DNA of 64,000 nucleotides, taken from the NCBI GenBank assembly GCA_003506435.1, contig DOAQ01000046.1:469376-533375 (forward strand), written 5' to 3'. How positions within the stretch are numbered: position 1 is the stretch's first letter; each line of letters opens with the position of its first letter. Origin of the DNA: Prolixibacteraceae bacterium. GTDB taxonomy: Bacteria > Bacteroidota > Bacteroidia > Bacteroidales > Prolixibacteraceae. Positions 1 to 8,668 of the stretch are shown in pieces. The notes beneath the pieces are model-generated. The model was not told the DNA's origin and did no database searches. It saw nothing but the letters and a program-made list of their open reading frames with translations. The translations under genes were made by a program, and so were the position numbers.

Positions 1-56
1 AATTGTAAAAACAGATGGTTCATCGATTTTGAGAACAGTTCTCCGTCCGTAAAAAT

Positions 57-64
57 TACTTTTG
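57..64 (+). promoter_or_regulatory. Bacteroidota -7 promoter element
   Basis: TACTTTTG matches the Bacteroidota -7 consensus TAnnTTTG and lies about 48 bp before the chosen ATG of the hydrolase at 112. No good -33 box is seen at the usual spacing, so only the -7 half is supported. Confidence 0.4.
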
Positions 65-111
65 CCCGCCTAAACATTTTATGAGGTTTGTTCCTTATTG
101 GGAAAGAAAAG

Positions 112-1230
112 ATGAAACGAAAAGGCCGGATCATATTTACCATTTTATTGATATTTATTATTGGAGGAATTGCAGTTATGAAGATAAGCCCCGGATTTGG
201 AGGAAGAATAAAAGGAGAACGTTTGGAACGAATAAAAAAGTCGCCGAATTTCAGGGACGGAGTTTTTCAAAACCCGGTACCAACCGATGTTCAGGGCGAA
301 AATTTTTCATTCTGGAAAGTGATGCGTGAATTTACCCGGAAAGCAGAAGGACGAACACCCGAAAAAGCGATACCGGCAATTCCCATTGACAAAAACACAT
401 TCAGCAAAGAGAACAAAGGTATCCGTGTTAACTGGCTGGGACATTCAACTACTTTAATTGAAATTGACGGGGTGATTATTCTAACCGACCCGGTTTTCAG
501 CGAACGTACGTCTCCTTTCTCTTTCGTTGGCACCAAGCGTTTCGATTCTACTTTTCATTACGATATAGAAAACCTGCCCCAACCTGATCTGGTTATCATT
601 TCGCATGACCATTACGACCACCTCGACCGCAAAACCGTGCTCAAACTGAAAGGCAAAAATGTGCATTTTGTAATGCCTTTGGGCGTAGGAGCGCATTTCG
701 ACCGCTGGGGATTTTTGCCTGATCAATATACCGAGCTCGACTGGAACGGTGAATTTTTGTGGCAAGGTAAACTGAAGATTACAACTACTCCGGCCCGTCA
801 TTTCACCGGTCGCGGACTGACCGATCGTTTTAAAACACTCTGGGCTTCGTGGGTTCTCAAAACGGAAACAAGTTCCGTATTTTTCAGCGGCGATTCGGGT
901 TATTTTCCCGGGTTCAAAGATATTGGCAACCAACATGGTCCGTTCGACCTTTGCATCGTGGAATGCGGTCAATACAACGACGGCTGGCCATATATTCACA
1001 TGGCGCCAGAAGAAACAGCACAGGCCCATCTCGATTTACAAGGCAAACTTCTGCTGCCCATCCACTGGGGCAAGTTTAAATTGAGCCTGCATCACTGGAC
1101 CGACCCGGTTGAAAGGGTTTTAAAAGCCGCATCGTCAAACGGATCACAGGTTACGACCCCGAAGATCGGAGAACAAATAATCGTTGGCGAATACACCCCG
1201 CAAGCCAACTGGTGGAAGGAGATAAATTGA
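112..1230 (+). CDS. MBL-fold metallo-hydrolase (UlaG/NAPE-PLD-like)
   Basis: This is a membrane-anchored metallo-beta-lactamase-fold hydrolase of 372 residues. One hydrophobic segment at about residues 5-22 is followed by the fold. The metal-binding HxHxDH motif (HDHYDH) is at residues 165-170. Later motifs are ARHFTGRG, FFSGDSGY and PIHWGKF, which resemble the UlaG/RomA/NAPE-PLD branch. These enzymes use two metal ions for phosphodiester or lactone hydrolysis; the substrate here cannot be read. A longer frame opens at TTG 88, but ATG 112 is preferred: a purine-rich stretch precedes it and the hydrophobic segment then begins near the N-terminus. It stands alone, with yaaA downstream under its own promoter. 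Confidence 0.8.
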   Translation: MKRKGRIIFTILLIFIIGGIAVMKISPGFGGRIKGERLERIKKSPNFRDGVFQNPVPTDVQGENFSFWKVMREFTRKAEGRTPEKAIPAIPIDKNTFSKENKGIRVNWLGHSTTLIEIDGVIILTDPVFSERTSPFSFVGTKRFDSTFHYDIENLPQPDLVIISHDHYDHLDRKTVLKLKGKNVHFVMPLGVGAHFDRWGFLPDQYTELDWNGEFLWQGKLKITTTPARHFTGRGLTDRFKTLWASWVLKTETSSVFFSGDSGYFPGFKDIGNQHGPFDLCIVECGQYNDGWPYIHMAPEETAQAHLDLQGKLLLPIHWGKFKLSLHHWTDPVERVLKAASSNGSQVTTPKIGEQIIVGEYTPQANWWKEIN

Positions 1231-1264
1231 TCGGTACCAGTGGCATAAAAAAACTTCAGGAATC

Positions 1265-1295
1265 TTTCAGCTTAAACTTTCGGGTGCTATTTTTG
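1265..1295 (+). promoter_or_regulatory. Promoter of yaaA
   Basis: TTTC at 1265-1268, a 19-bp spacer and TATTTTTG at 1288-1295 fit the Bacteroidota promoter (TTTG, about 19 bp, TAnnTTTG). The expected start of transcription lies about 20 bp before the yaaA ATG at 1322. Confidence 0.65.
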
Positions 1296-1321
1296 TTAGA
1301 AATGAAAAAATCAGTCGAATC

Positions 1322-2089
1322 ATGATACTTGTTATTTCACCTGCAAAATCATTGGATTTTGAAACTCCGGCAACAACTGTATTATTTAGTTTGCCGCAAT
1401 TTTTAGAAGAAGCAGAAATTGTCAATCAGAAGTTACGCAGCCTGTCGGCTAAAAAACTTGCAAAATTGATGGATATTTCTCCAAAGCTGGCCGAATTGAA
1501 TTTTGAGCGCAACCAGTTATGGTCGCATCAGAATCCGGAAAATCCTTTAAAACCGGCAGTGTTGGCTTTCACCGGCGATGTCTACCAGGGCATGCAGGCC
1601 GATCGGTTTTCAGAAAAACAACTGGAAATTGCACAGAAAAAAATCCGCATTCTGTCGGGTCTGTACGGGCTGCTGCGCCCGCTCGACCTGATCCAGGCCT
1701 ACCGACTCGAAATGGGCGCCACAATAGCCATTCAGCGAAAAAAAGATTTGTATGCTTATTGGACGGCAAAAGTTACGGAACAACTTCAGAAAGAATTAAA
1801 TGCCGGTGATAAAGTGCTGGTCAACCTGGCATCCAATGAATATTTCAAGGTGGTGAATACCAAAAAGCTGGACGCCCGAATCATTACTCCTGTATTCAAA
1901 GATTTGAAAAACGGCGAATATAAAATAATCTCATTCTTTGCAAAAAAAGCTCGCGGACTGATGTGCCGTTTCGTGGTCGAAAACAACATCTCGAAGCCGG
2001 AAGAAATGAAAGCTTTTGATCTGGAAGGATACTATTTCAACTCCGGGTTGAGCAACGGAGATGAATGGGTATTTACACGGGATCACTAA
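1322..2089 (+). CDS. yaaA: Peroxide stress protein YaaA (DUF328)
   Basis: This 255-residue protein matches the YaaA/DUF328 family over its whole usual length. It starts with the family signature ISPAKSLD and carries the conserved SGLYGLLRPLD block near the middle and NLASNEYFK further on. YaaA in Escherichia coli limits free iron during peroxide stress; the biochemical activity is not settled and a DNA-binding role has been proposed. It is a single-gene unit with a good promoter just upstream. Nothing in the sequence looks degraded. Confidence 0.92.
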   Translation: MILVISPAKSLDFETPATTVLFSLPQFLEEAEIVNQKLRSLSAKKLAKLMDISPKLAELNFERNQLWSHQNPENPLKPAVLAFTGDVYQGMQADRFSEKQLEIAQKKIRILSGLYGLLRPLDLIQAYRLEMGATIAIQRKKDLYAYWTAKVTEQLQKELNAGDKVLVNLASNEYFKVVNTKKLDARIITPVFKDLKNGEYKIISFFAKKARGLMCRFVVENNISKPEEMKAFDLEGYYFNSGLSNGDEWVFTRDH

Positions 2090-2285
2090 GATAGTATTCA
2101 GTCGGAGGATGCAGGAAACAGCCGGGAACCGCAAGGGCGCTAAGGACTACGGAATTTCAGGATCCTGAGCAAACGGGGAACAGGCGTCGGACACCGGCAA
2201 TTCATTCATTCGGACACATCATCCATCGAATAGCAAACAAATTCCTCAACATCCGTTAGGGCCGGTTTAAAAAACCTCGTATTTC
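2090..2285 (+). other. Intergenic spacer with a repeat relic
   Basis: There is no convincing gene here. The stretch around 2125-2155 (CGCAAGGGCGCTAAGGACTA) resembles the small 'cgcaaag...gctaagg' interspersed repeats common in Bacteroidota, probably a decayed copy. No strong terminator hairpin is visible after yaaA. Confidence 0.35.
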
Positions 2286-2317
2286 TTTCGTCGATTTGGC
2301 TTGCTTTTGTAGTTTTG
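2286..2317 (+). promoter_or_regulatory. Promoter of the YggS-family gene
   Basis: TTTC at 2286-2289, a 20-bp spacer and TAGTTTTG at 2310-2317 form a good Bacteroidota promoter. It decides the start codon: an upstream in-frame TTG at 2296 would lie inside the promoter, so translation should begin at ATG 2335. Confidence 0.65.
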
Positions 2318-2334
2318 CAAATCAACACTGGCTT

Positions 2335-3009
2335 ATGGAAATTTCAGAAAGAATAAAACAGGTAAAATCGGGCCTGCCTGCAAGCGTAAAACTGGTAGCG
2401 GTCTCGAAAACCAAGCCCAACGAGGATATCATGGAGGCATACAGGGCCGGGCAAAAATCATTTGGGGAAAACAAGGTTCAGGATTTAGCCCTGAAATACG
2501 AAGAACTTCCAAAAGACATTGAATGGCATCTTATTGGCCACCTTCAAACCAACAAGGTAAAATTCATTGCTCCTTTCGTGAGCATGATCCACGCCATTGA
2601 TTCGCTAAAACTGCTGATGGTCATCGACAAAGAGGCAAAGAAAGCAGGGCGGGTTATTCCGTGCCTGCTGCAATTTCATATTGCTGAAGAAGAAACTAAA
2701 TTTGGACTTAACCAGAAAGAAGCAGTTGAACTTTTAAGTTCCGATGAATTTAAAAACGCAACCAACGTAAGAATTGCCGGTGTGATGGGGATGGCCACAT
2801 TTACGGATGATACAGTTCAGGTTCGGAGGGAATTTGCCGGGCTGAAATCAACATTTGAAATATTGAAGGCTAAATTTTTTGCTAACGACGACAGTTTTTG
2901 CGAAATATCGATGGGCATGTCCGATGATTACCGGATCGCCGTTCAAGAAGGCAGCACCATGGTACGGATTGGCAGTGTCATCTTCGGAGCCAGAAATTAT
3001 CAAGTTTAA
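2335..3009 (+). CDS. YggS-family PLP homeostasis protein
   Basis: This 224-residue protein belongs to the YggS/PLPBP/YBL036C family, single-domain TIM barrels that bind pyridoxal 5'-phosphate and help keep B6 vitamers and amino-acid pools balanced. The PLP-binding lysine is K25 in VAVSKTKP. FGENKVQ, EWHLIGHLQTNK and SMGMSDDYRIAVQEGSTMVRIGSVIFG are also present (the last as a continuous family signature near the C-terminus). ATG 2335 was chosen over TTG 2296 because of the promoter position. iorB follows 86 bp downstream with its own promoter. Confidence 0.92.
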   Translation: MEISERIKQVKSGLPASVKLVAVSKTKPNEDIMEAYRAGQKSFGENKVQDLALKYEELPKDIEWHLIGHLQTNKVKFIAPFVSMIHAIDSLKLLMVIDKEAKKAGRVIPCLLQFHIAEEETKFGLNQKEAVELLSSDEFKNATNVRIAGVMGMATFTDDTVQVRREFAGLKSTFEILKAKFFANDDSFCEISMGMSDDYRIAVQEGSTMVRIGSVIFGARNYQV

Positions 3010-3036
3010 TTTCCGATAGCATCCGGCAATTATTCC

Positions 3037-3066
3037 TTTTATAAGAACACGAAACAAATAACTTTG
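3037..3066 (+). promoter_or_regulatory. Promoter of iorB
   Basis: TTTT at 3037-3040, an 18-bp spacer and TAACTTTG at 3059-3066 match the Bacteroidota promoter. The iorB ATG at 3096 is 29 bp further on. Confidence 0.55.
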
Positions 3067-3095
3067 CAAACAAACTCAAATACCGAACATACAAT

Positions 3096-3677
3096 ATGAA
3101 GACAGACATTATACTGGCTGGAGTTGGCGGACAAGGGATTTTATCGATAGCAGCAACTTTGGGCACAGCGGCATTATCCGACAATTTGAATATAAAACAA
3201 GCCGAAACCCACGGAATGAGCCAACGAGGCGGGGCCGTTGTTTCACACATGCGTATTTCCGACCAGACAATCGCTTCCGATTTAATACCTCTTGGCAAAG
3301 CCGATCTCATTCTTGCGGTCGAACCCATGGAATCGTTGCGTTACCTGCCGTTTCTTTCTGAAACCGGTTACCTGGTGACCAACACAACGCCATTTATCAA
3401 TATTCCCAATTATCCTGAAGTGGAAAAAGTGATGGAAGAAATCAGGAAATTACCCCGCTTTATTGCCATTGATGCCGACCGTATTGCAAAGGAAATCGGG
3501 AATGCACGCGCATCAAATATGGTAATGCTGGGTGCTGCTTCGCCTTTTATCGACATTGAATTCGATAAAATAAAAGAAGGCGTTAGATCGATTTTCGACC
3601 GGAAAGGAGATGAAATTATCGACTTAAATATTCGTGCACTCGAAGCAGGACGCGACTTCTCACTTCAGAACAAATAG
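3096..3677 (+). CDS. iorB: Indolepyruvate oxidoreductase subunit beta
   Basis: This 193-residue protein is the beta (gamma-type) subunit of indolepyruvate:ferredoxin oxidoreductase, which oxidatively decarboxylates aryl pyruvates to aryl-CoA. The N-terminal GVGGQGILS motif, the ETHGMSQRGG signature and the PLGKADLILAVEP block are intact, and the length is normal for the subunit. The catalytic TPP-containing alpha subunit (IorA), usually adjacent, is not in the window: upstream is the YggS-like gene and downstream a rhamnosidase. Its last codons form one arm of a perfect 38-bp palindrome. Confidence 0.9.
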   Translation: MKTDIILAGVGGQGILSIAATLGTAALSDNLNIKQAETHGMSQRGGAVVSHMRISDQTIASDLIPLGKADLILAVEPMESLRYLPFLSETGYLVTNTTPFINIPNYPEVEKVMEEIRKLPRFIAIDADRIAKEIGNARASNMVMLGAASPFIDIEFDKIKEGVRSIFDRKGDEIIDLNIRALEAGRDFSLQNK

Positions 3678-3701
3678 AATCAGGATTCTATTTGTTCTGA
3701 A
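3664..3701 (+). terminator. Perfect 38-bp palindrome over the iorB stop codon
   Basis: Arms of 18 bp (3664-3681 and 3684-3701) are perfectly complementary around a 2-bp centre. The TAG stop of iorB at 3675-3677 is inside the left arm. There is no T-run after it, so it is only a possible terminator or mRNA-end stabiliser. Confidence 0.5.
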
Positions 3702-3731
3702 ATATTCGTCTCATTCCTAACTAAACCAACT

Positions 3732-6044
3732 ATGAAGCAGCCAGCTACCAGCCATCAAAAATCGTTATCACGAATTGCAATCCTTATTGTTTTATTGTCT
3801 TTTTGTTCTCCCACAACAGCTTCAATCAACGAAAAATGCAAGCCAACCGGAATGTCTGTCAATCTACTGACCCACGCAGATCAGGTTTTTCTGAATGGCT
3901 ACCCGGTAAATACTCCGCTGAATGAAGCCGTTTCTCACAGGGAAAATTTTCAGTTTACAGAAATTGCCCAACAACAACCTTTCTTCGGATGGGTTGTCAA
4001 TTCGGACCGAAACAATACTATTCAGACGGCATATCGGATTATCGTTGCATCAACGCCTGAAAATATTCAGAATGAAACAGGAGATTTCTGGGACTCCGGG
4101 AAAGTTGAAAGCAGCCAGTCAATAAATATCAACTATACAGGCAAACCGCTTGAACCCGGAAAAGTATATTTCTGGAAAGTAAAAACATGGGACAACCACG
4201 GAAATGAATCGCCATGGTCTTCTGTTTCGCAGTTCAAAACTGCCGCAAAACTGGTTGATTATGCGACCGCACGATATCCGTTACAGAAACAAGATCAGTT
4301 TCCGGTTTCAATAAAAGCAATTTCCAACGCAATACGTTTTACCGATTTTGAGAAAAACGCATTTGGCCGTTTGCGACTTACTTTATTCAGCAAAACCGGC
4401 ACTGACACCATTGCCATTCATTTTGGCGAAGTAAAAAAAGAAGGAACAATAGACCGAAAACCCGGAGGTTCCAGGCGTTATTACAACTACATACTGGCGC
4501 TGAAAGGCGGCTGGAACACATATATAATCGCCATTCGCCCTGACAAACGAAACACAGGCCCGGCAGCTATTCCAATGCCCGAATATGTTGGCGATGTAAT
4601 CCCTTTCCGCTATTGCGAAATTGAAGGATACAATCAGCCAATTGAAAAACACCAGATCGTCCGTGAAACGGTATTTTATCCTTTCGATGAAACTGAATCG
4701 TATTTTTCCAGTTCCGACACCATTCTTAATCAAGTATGGGATTTGTGCAAATATTCAATGAAAGCGACTTCTTTCACCGGAACCTATGTAGACGGCGATC
4801 GCGAACGCATCCCGTACGAAGCAGATGCCCTCATCAATCAACTGGGACATTACGGAGTTGCCCGCGAATTTAGCATTGCCCGTTACTCGCACGAATATTT
4901 GCTTCATCATGCAACCTGGCCCACCGAATGGATTTTACAGTCGGTTTTAATGGCATGGAACGACTACCTGCACACCGGCAACAGCGAATCGCTTGAAAAC
5001 TTTTATACCGATCTGAAAGCAAAAACGCTGCTGACTTTGGCAGATGAATCAGGTTTTATAAGTACCACAACCGGAAAAGTTACGCCTGAAGTTTACAAAT
5101 CCATTCATTTGAAAGACAAGTTGCGCGACATTGTCGACTGGCCGCATACCGGAATTCTGGGACTTGGTAAAAACGAAGCAGGAGAAACCGACGGTTTTGT
5201 TTTTCAGGATATAAACACAGTAGTAAATGCCTATCATTACTTCGCGCTGAACGTGATGGGCACAATCGCCGCACAACTTGGAAAAGAGGATGAAAGCGAA
5301 TTTTACAGTAATCAGGCAGCAAAACTGAAACAGGGTTTCAATGCCCAACTGATCGACAAAAAGCGTAAAATTTATATTGACGGAATTGGAACCGACCATT
5401 CTTCGTTGCATGCAAACATGTTCCCGCTGGCATTTGGACTTGCGCCTGAAAAAAATATTGCAACGATCAATGAGTTTATCCAGTCAAGAGGAATGGCATG
5501 CAGTGTGTATGGTTCACAATTTCTGATGGAAGCCATTTATGACGGGAATAATGCCGAATACGGCCTTCAGCTTTTAAGTTCGACTGACGAACGAAGCTGG
5601 TACAACATGATCCGCGCCGGTTCAACCATTTCGATGGAAGCCTGGGACAACAAATACAAACCCAACCAGGACTGGAACCATGCCTGGGGTGCTGCACCGG
5701 CCAACATCATCCCGCGCAAACTGATGGGTATTGAACCGCTGGAACCGGGATTCGGGAAAATCCGTATCAAGCCGCAACCGGCCAGTCTCGAATCTGCTGA
5801 AATAAAATGTCCGACCATTCGCGGCGACGTGCTGGTATTGTTCAAAAACCAATCGCAAAAATCGTTTGTTCTGAATATTACGATTCCGGCTAACACAAGC
5901 GCCACTGTTTATCTGCCATTCTGGAATAAATTGCAAAAAGTGACGATGAACGGAGAACCTGTTTCTTTCACACGGGAAGGGGAATTCGCAATCATCAAAG
6001 ACATCGGGTCAGGAAATACTATTTTCGAAATCAGCAACAGATAA
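3732..6044 (+). CDS. GH78 alpha-L-rhamnosidase, short architecture
   Basis: This is a secreted GH78-type glycoside hydrolase of 770 residues. A signal peptide covers about residues 1-31. An Ig-like domain follows at about 85-175 (VYFWKVKTWD, typical of the rhamnosidase N-terminus), then one beta domain and the (alpha/alpha)6 barrel from about 310 to 660, and a C-terminal beta domain. The probable general acid is E358 in DGDRERIPYEAD and the base E636 in SMEAWD. Compared with the 906-residue GH78 gene at 57847 it lacks the extra N-terminal rhamnosidase domain. It is not inside a PUL. Family members release terminal alpha-L-rhamnose; specificity is unknown. Confidence 0.82.
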   Translation: MKQPATSHQKSLSRIAILIVLLSFCSPTTASINEKCKPTGMSVNLLTHADQVFLNGYPVNTPLNEAVSHRENFQFTEIAQQQPFFGWVVNSDRNNTIQTAYRIIVASTPENIQNETGDFWDSGKVESSQSININYTGKPLEPGKVYFWKVKTWDNHGNESPWSSVSQFKTAAKLVDYATARYPLQKQDQFPVSIKAISNAIRFTDFEKNAFGRLRLTLFSKTGTDTIAIHFGEVKKEGTIDRKPGGSRRYYNYILALKGGWNTYIIAIRPDKRNTGPAAIPMPEYVGDVIPFRYCEIEGYNQPIEKHQIVRETVFYPFDETESYFSSSDTILNQVWDLCKYSMKATSFTGTYVDGDRERIPYEADALINQLGHYGVAREFSIARYSHEYLLHHATWPTEWILQSVLMAWNDYLHTGNSESLENFYTDLKAKTLLTLADESGFISTTTGKVTPEVYKSIHLKDKLRDIVDWPHTGILGLGKNEAGETDGFVFQDINTVVNAYHYFALNVMGTIAAQLGKEDESEFYSNQAAKLKQGFNAQLIDKKRKIYIDGIGTDHSSLHANMFPLAFGLAPEKNIATINEFIQSRGMACSVYGSQFLMEAIYDGNNAEYGLQLLSSTDERSWYNMIRAGSTISMEAWDNKYKPNQDWNHAWGAAPANIIPRKLMGIEPLEPGFGKIRIKPQPASLESAEIKCPTIRGDVLVLFKNQSQKSFVLNITIPANTSATVYLPFWNKLQKVTMNGEPVSFTREGEFAIIKDIGSGNTIFEISNR

Positions 6045-6128
6045 ATCTTGTGGAAAATAGAATAACGAAAGGTTTTTAGTGGCAATTTTGCTAATATTGC
6101 AAGCTCAATATATGTAAACCTTAAATTC

Positions 6129-7031
6129 ATGAAACCAACATTATTGATCCTTGCTGCAGGGATGGGAAGCCGTTTCGGAGGGCTGAAGCAACTGGCCCCG
6201 ATTGGTCCAAACGGAGAAACAATCATTGAATATTCAATTTTCGACGCCATTCGGGCCGGGTTCGGAAAAGTCGTTTTTGTTATCCGGAACCATTTTGCCG
6301 AAGAATTCAAAAACCTGATTGAACCCAAGATTTCAGGAAAAATTGAGATTGAATATGTTTTCCAGGAACTGGATAAATTACCTGCTGGTTATCAACTGCC
6401 TGAAGGACGCGAAAAACCCTGGGGTACCGGTCATGCCATACTGATGGCCAAAGAAACAATCGATGGGCCGTTTGCTGTCATTAATGCCGACGATTTTTAC
6501 GGATTCGATGCCTACAAAACCATGGCTGCATTTCTTGAAACATCGGCCAACGACAATGAATACAGCATGATTGGCTACCTGTTGAAAAATACCCTTTCTG
6601 AATTTGGCACCGTTTCAAGAGGTATCTGTAAAGCCGATAAAGAGGGCAACCTTGTTCAAATAACCGAAACGCATGGAATTGCCGCTGTCGACGGAAAAAT
6701 TGTTTGCCGAACCGAAGATGGAGGAACCGGTGAACTGAATGAAAACATTCTGGTATCCATGAACTTCTGGGGATTCAAGCACAACCTGTTCAGCCGCCTC
6801 GAAAATCTTTTCATCTCCTTTCTGAAAGAAAAAATCGATGTGCCAAAATCAGAATTTTATATCCCGTTTGCTGTGTTCGACCTCATTCAGGCAGGAACCA
6901 TTCAGGCTAAAGTGTTGCAGGCCGACAGTCCGTGGTTCGGCGTAACTTACAAAGAAGATCAGCCGCATGTAGTAGCCAAAATCACCGGATTGATACGCTC
7001 GGGAGTGTATCCTGAAAACCTCTGGAAATAA
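6129..7031 (+). CDS. Sugar-phosphate nucleotidyltransferase
   Basis: This 300-residue protein has the nucleotidyltransferase Rossmann-like fold. The N-terminal LILAAGMGSRFGGLKQL is the NTP-binding signature, GTGHAIL is the second conserved block, and INADDFYG holds the metal-binding aspartates. It lacks a left-handed beta-helix acyltransferase domain. The next gene, 33 bp downstream, is a sugar 1-kinase, so the pair probably turns a free hexosamine or related sugar into its 1-phosphate and then a nucleotide sugar in the cytoplasm. The pairing is direct evidence; the substrate is inferred. Confidence 0.82.
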   Translation: MKPTLLILAAGMGSRFGGLKQLAPIGPNGETIIEYSIFDAIRAGFGKVVFVIRNHFAEEFKNLIEPKISGKIEIEYVFQELDKLPAGYQLPEGREKPWGTGHAILMAKETIDGPFAVINADDFYGFDAYKTMAAFLETSANDNEYSMIGYLLKNTLSEFGTVSRGICKADKEGNLVQITETHGIAAVDGKIVCRTEDGGTGELNENILVSMNFWGFKHNLFSRLENLFISFLKEKIDVPKSEFYIPFAVFDLIQAGTIQAKVLQADSPWFGVTYKEDQPHVVAKITGLIRSGVYPENLWK

Positions 7032-7064
7032 ATAAACAAAACCGTAAACTAAAACCATAATAGA

Positions 7065-8177
7065 ATGACATCAACCGATCAAAACTTATTAAAAAGTATT
7101 GCCGGAGAATTTAAAACCGAAGGCGAAATTATCTCTGTGCGCCCATTCGGGAACGGCCATATTAACGATACATTTCTGATTGAAACGGCAGGGGAAAAAC
7201 CCAATTATATCCTTCAGCGCAAAAACCATCTTATATTTAAAGATGTTCCGGCCATGATGGAAAATATCGACCGGGTTTGCAAGCACATTGAAAGCAAATT
7301 ACGTAAAGCCAACGATCCATTACTGGGAAAGAAAACGATCAGGCAAATCAGCACTCACGATGCCAAACTTTATTTCAAAGATGAGAAAGGAAACTTCTGG
7401 ACAGTTATGAATTTTGTAGCCAACAGTAAAAGCGTCGAAATGATCGAGAAGCCTGAAATGGCTGAGGTGGCAGGTATTGCTTTCGGACGGTTTCAGAAAC
7501 AGTTGGCCGACCTGCCCGGCGGTCCGCTGAGCGAAACCATCAAGGATTTCCACAATATCTATTTCCGGATCAACAATTTTGAAAAAGCGAAAGCAAGCAA
7601 CCCTGTCGGGCGTCTGGCAACTGTAAAGGCTGAAGTCGAAGAAATTGAAAGCCGGATGGAAAAGATGAAAACGCTTCAGAAACTGGCCGATTCAGGGAAA
7701 CTGCCCATCCGAGTTACGCATAACGACACGAAGATCAACAATGTGCTTTTCGATAAAGATACGGACGAAATACTGGCTGTTATTGACCTCGACACCGTGA
7801 TGCCCGGACTCGTGCATTTCGATTTCGGCGATGCCATGCGTACTGCGGCAAACACCGTGGAAGAGGATGAGACAGACATCAGCAAGGTAAAATTCAACCT
7901 CGAAGTGTTCCGTTATTTCACTAAAGGTTTTTTAAGCGAAACCCGCGACACGCTGACACCACAAGAGATTGAACTTCTTCCCCACTCCTGCCAGTTTATG
8001 ACTTATATTATGGCACTCCGGTTCCTCACCGATTACATCGACGGCGACACGTATTACAAGATAAAACATCCGGAACACAATATCGAACGCGCCCGTAACC
8101 AGATAAAACTGGTTCAGGAGATGGAAAAATCGGAACAAAAGATGAAGGAGGTTGTGAACGCTGCAATAAAAAATTGA
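7065..8177 (+). CDS. nahK: NahK-like anomeric sugar kinase
   Basis: This 370-residue kinase has the aminoglycoside-phosphotransferase fold. It resembles bifidobacterial N-acetylhexosamine 1-kinase along its whole length: GNGHINDTF near the N-terminus, YILQRKNHLIF, the catalytic-loop motif RVTHNDTKINNVLF, the metal-binding block VIDLDTVMPG, and a C-terminal HPEHNIERARNQIKLVQEME. NahK phosphorylates GlcNAc or GalNAc at C1. Together with the nucleotidyltransferase upstream this suggests a salvage route to UDP-HexNAc. The symbol reflects family similarity; the sugar has not been shown. A strong terminator follows. Confidence 0.82.
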   Translation: MTSTDQNLLKSIAGEFKTEGEIISVRPFGNGHINDTFLIETAGEKPNYILQRKNHLIFKDVPAMMENIDRVCKHIESKLRKANDPLLGKKTIRQISTHDAKLYFKDEKGNFWTVMNFVANSKSVEMIEKPEMAEVAGIAFGRFQKQLADLPGGPLSETIKDFHNIYFRINNFEKAKASNPVGRLATVKAEVEEIESRMEKMKTLQKLADSGKLPIRVTHNDTKINNVLFDKDTDEILAVIDLDTVMPGLVHFDFGDAMRTAANTVEEDETDISKVKFNLEVFRYFTKGFLSETRDTLTPQEIELLPHSCQFMTYIMALRFLTDYIDGDTYYKIKHPEHNIERARNQIKLVQEMEKSEQKMKEVVNAAIKN

Positions 8178-8197
8178 TAACTGCCAATCTGTATATA

Positions 8198-8236
8198 AAA
8201 ATCCCGGAACTTTATGTCTGAAAGTTCCGGGATTTT
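8198..8236 (+). terminator. Terminator after the NahK-like gene
   Basis: Perfect 16-bp arms (8198-8213 and 8221-8236) enclose a 7-nt loop, with A-rich and T-rich ends. It starts 20 bp after the stop codon and should end the 6129-8177 operon. Confidence 0.85.
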
Positions 8237-8570
8237 CATTTCCATTATTGTACCAATGGCGGCGCATCGTTTTCCGAACTTCTCCGGTCTCGGTTGGCTT
8301 TTGGTTCCATTTGCAGCACCAGCTTTCCTCCGGAAATTAGATCTGCATGTGTAAACAAAAGTTTGTTCCAAGGTTCCAAATGTAAACATATAATTCTATC
8401 CGGGATCAAAACACTGCATAGAGAAAAATGTCGGTTTTTTCGTTAAAAAATGCAAAAAACAATTAGCTGCTGACAATCAAAGTTTTCACTAATTCACTAA
8501 AAATTAACATGTAAAATAAGTCCCTGTCCGGCGAATATTTTAATAACATATTTCGCCTGTTATAGCTCCT
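8237..8570. other. 334-bp intergenic region with no recognised gene
   Basis: No credible coding frame or known RNA is recognised. There are short direct repeats (GTTCCAAGGTTCCAAA around 8367-8382) and an imperfect AT-rich inverted repeat at about 8531-8556. It may hold regulatory DNA for the EF-G2 gene downstream, but nothing definite can be named. Confidence 0.3.
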
Positions 8571-8601
8571 CTTGTTTGTTAATAAATTATTACTATTTTT
8601 G
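8571..8601 (+). promoter_or_regulatory. Promoter of the EF-G2 gene
   Basis: CTTG at 8571-8574, a 19-bp spacer and TATTTTTG at 8594-8601 fit the consensus. The resulting 5' UTR of about 60 nt contains a small hairpin (CCGAAAA / TTTTCGG near 8609-8632) before the ATG at 8669. Confidence 0.6.
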
Positions 8602-8668
8602 GTGGCTTCCGAAAAAGAATGCACTTTTCGGGAGAAAATTGCGGAACAAATACCAAAAAAACTAAATA

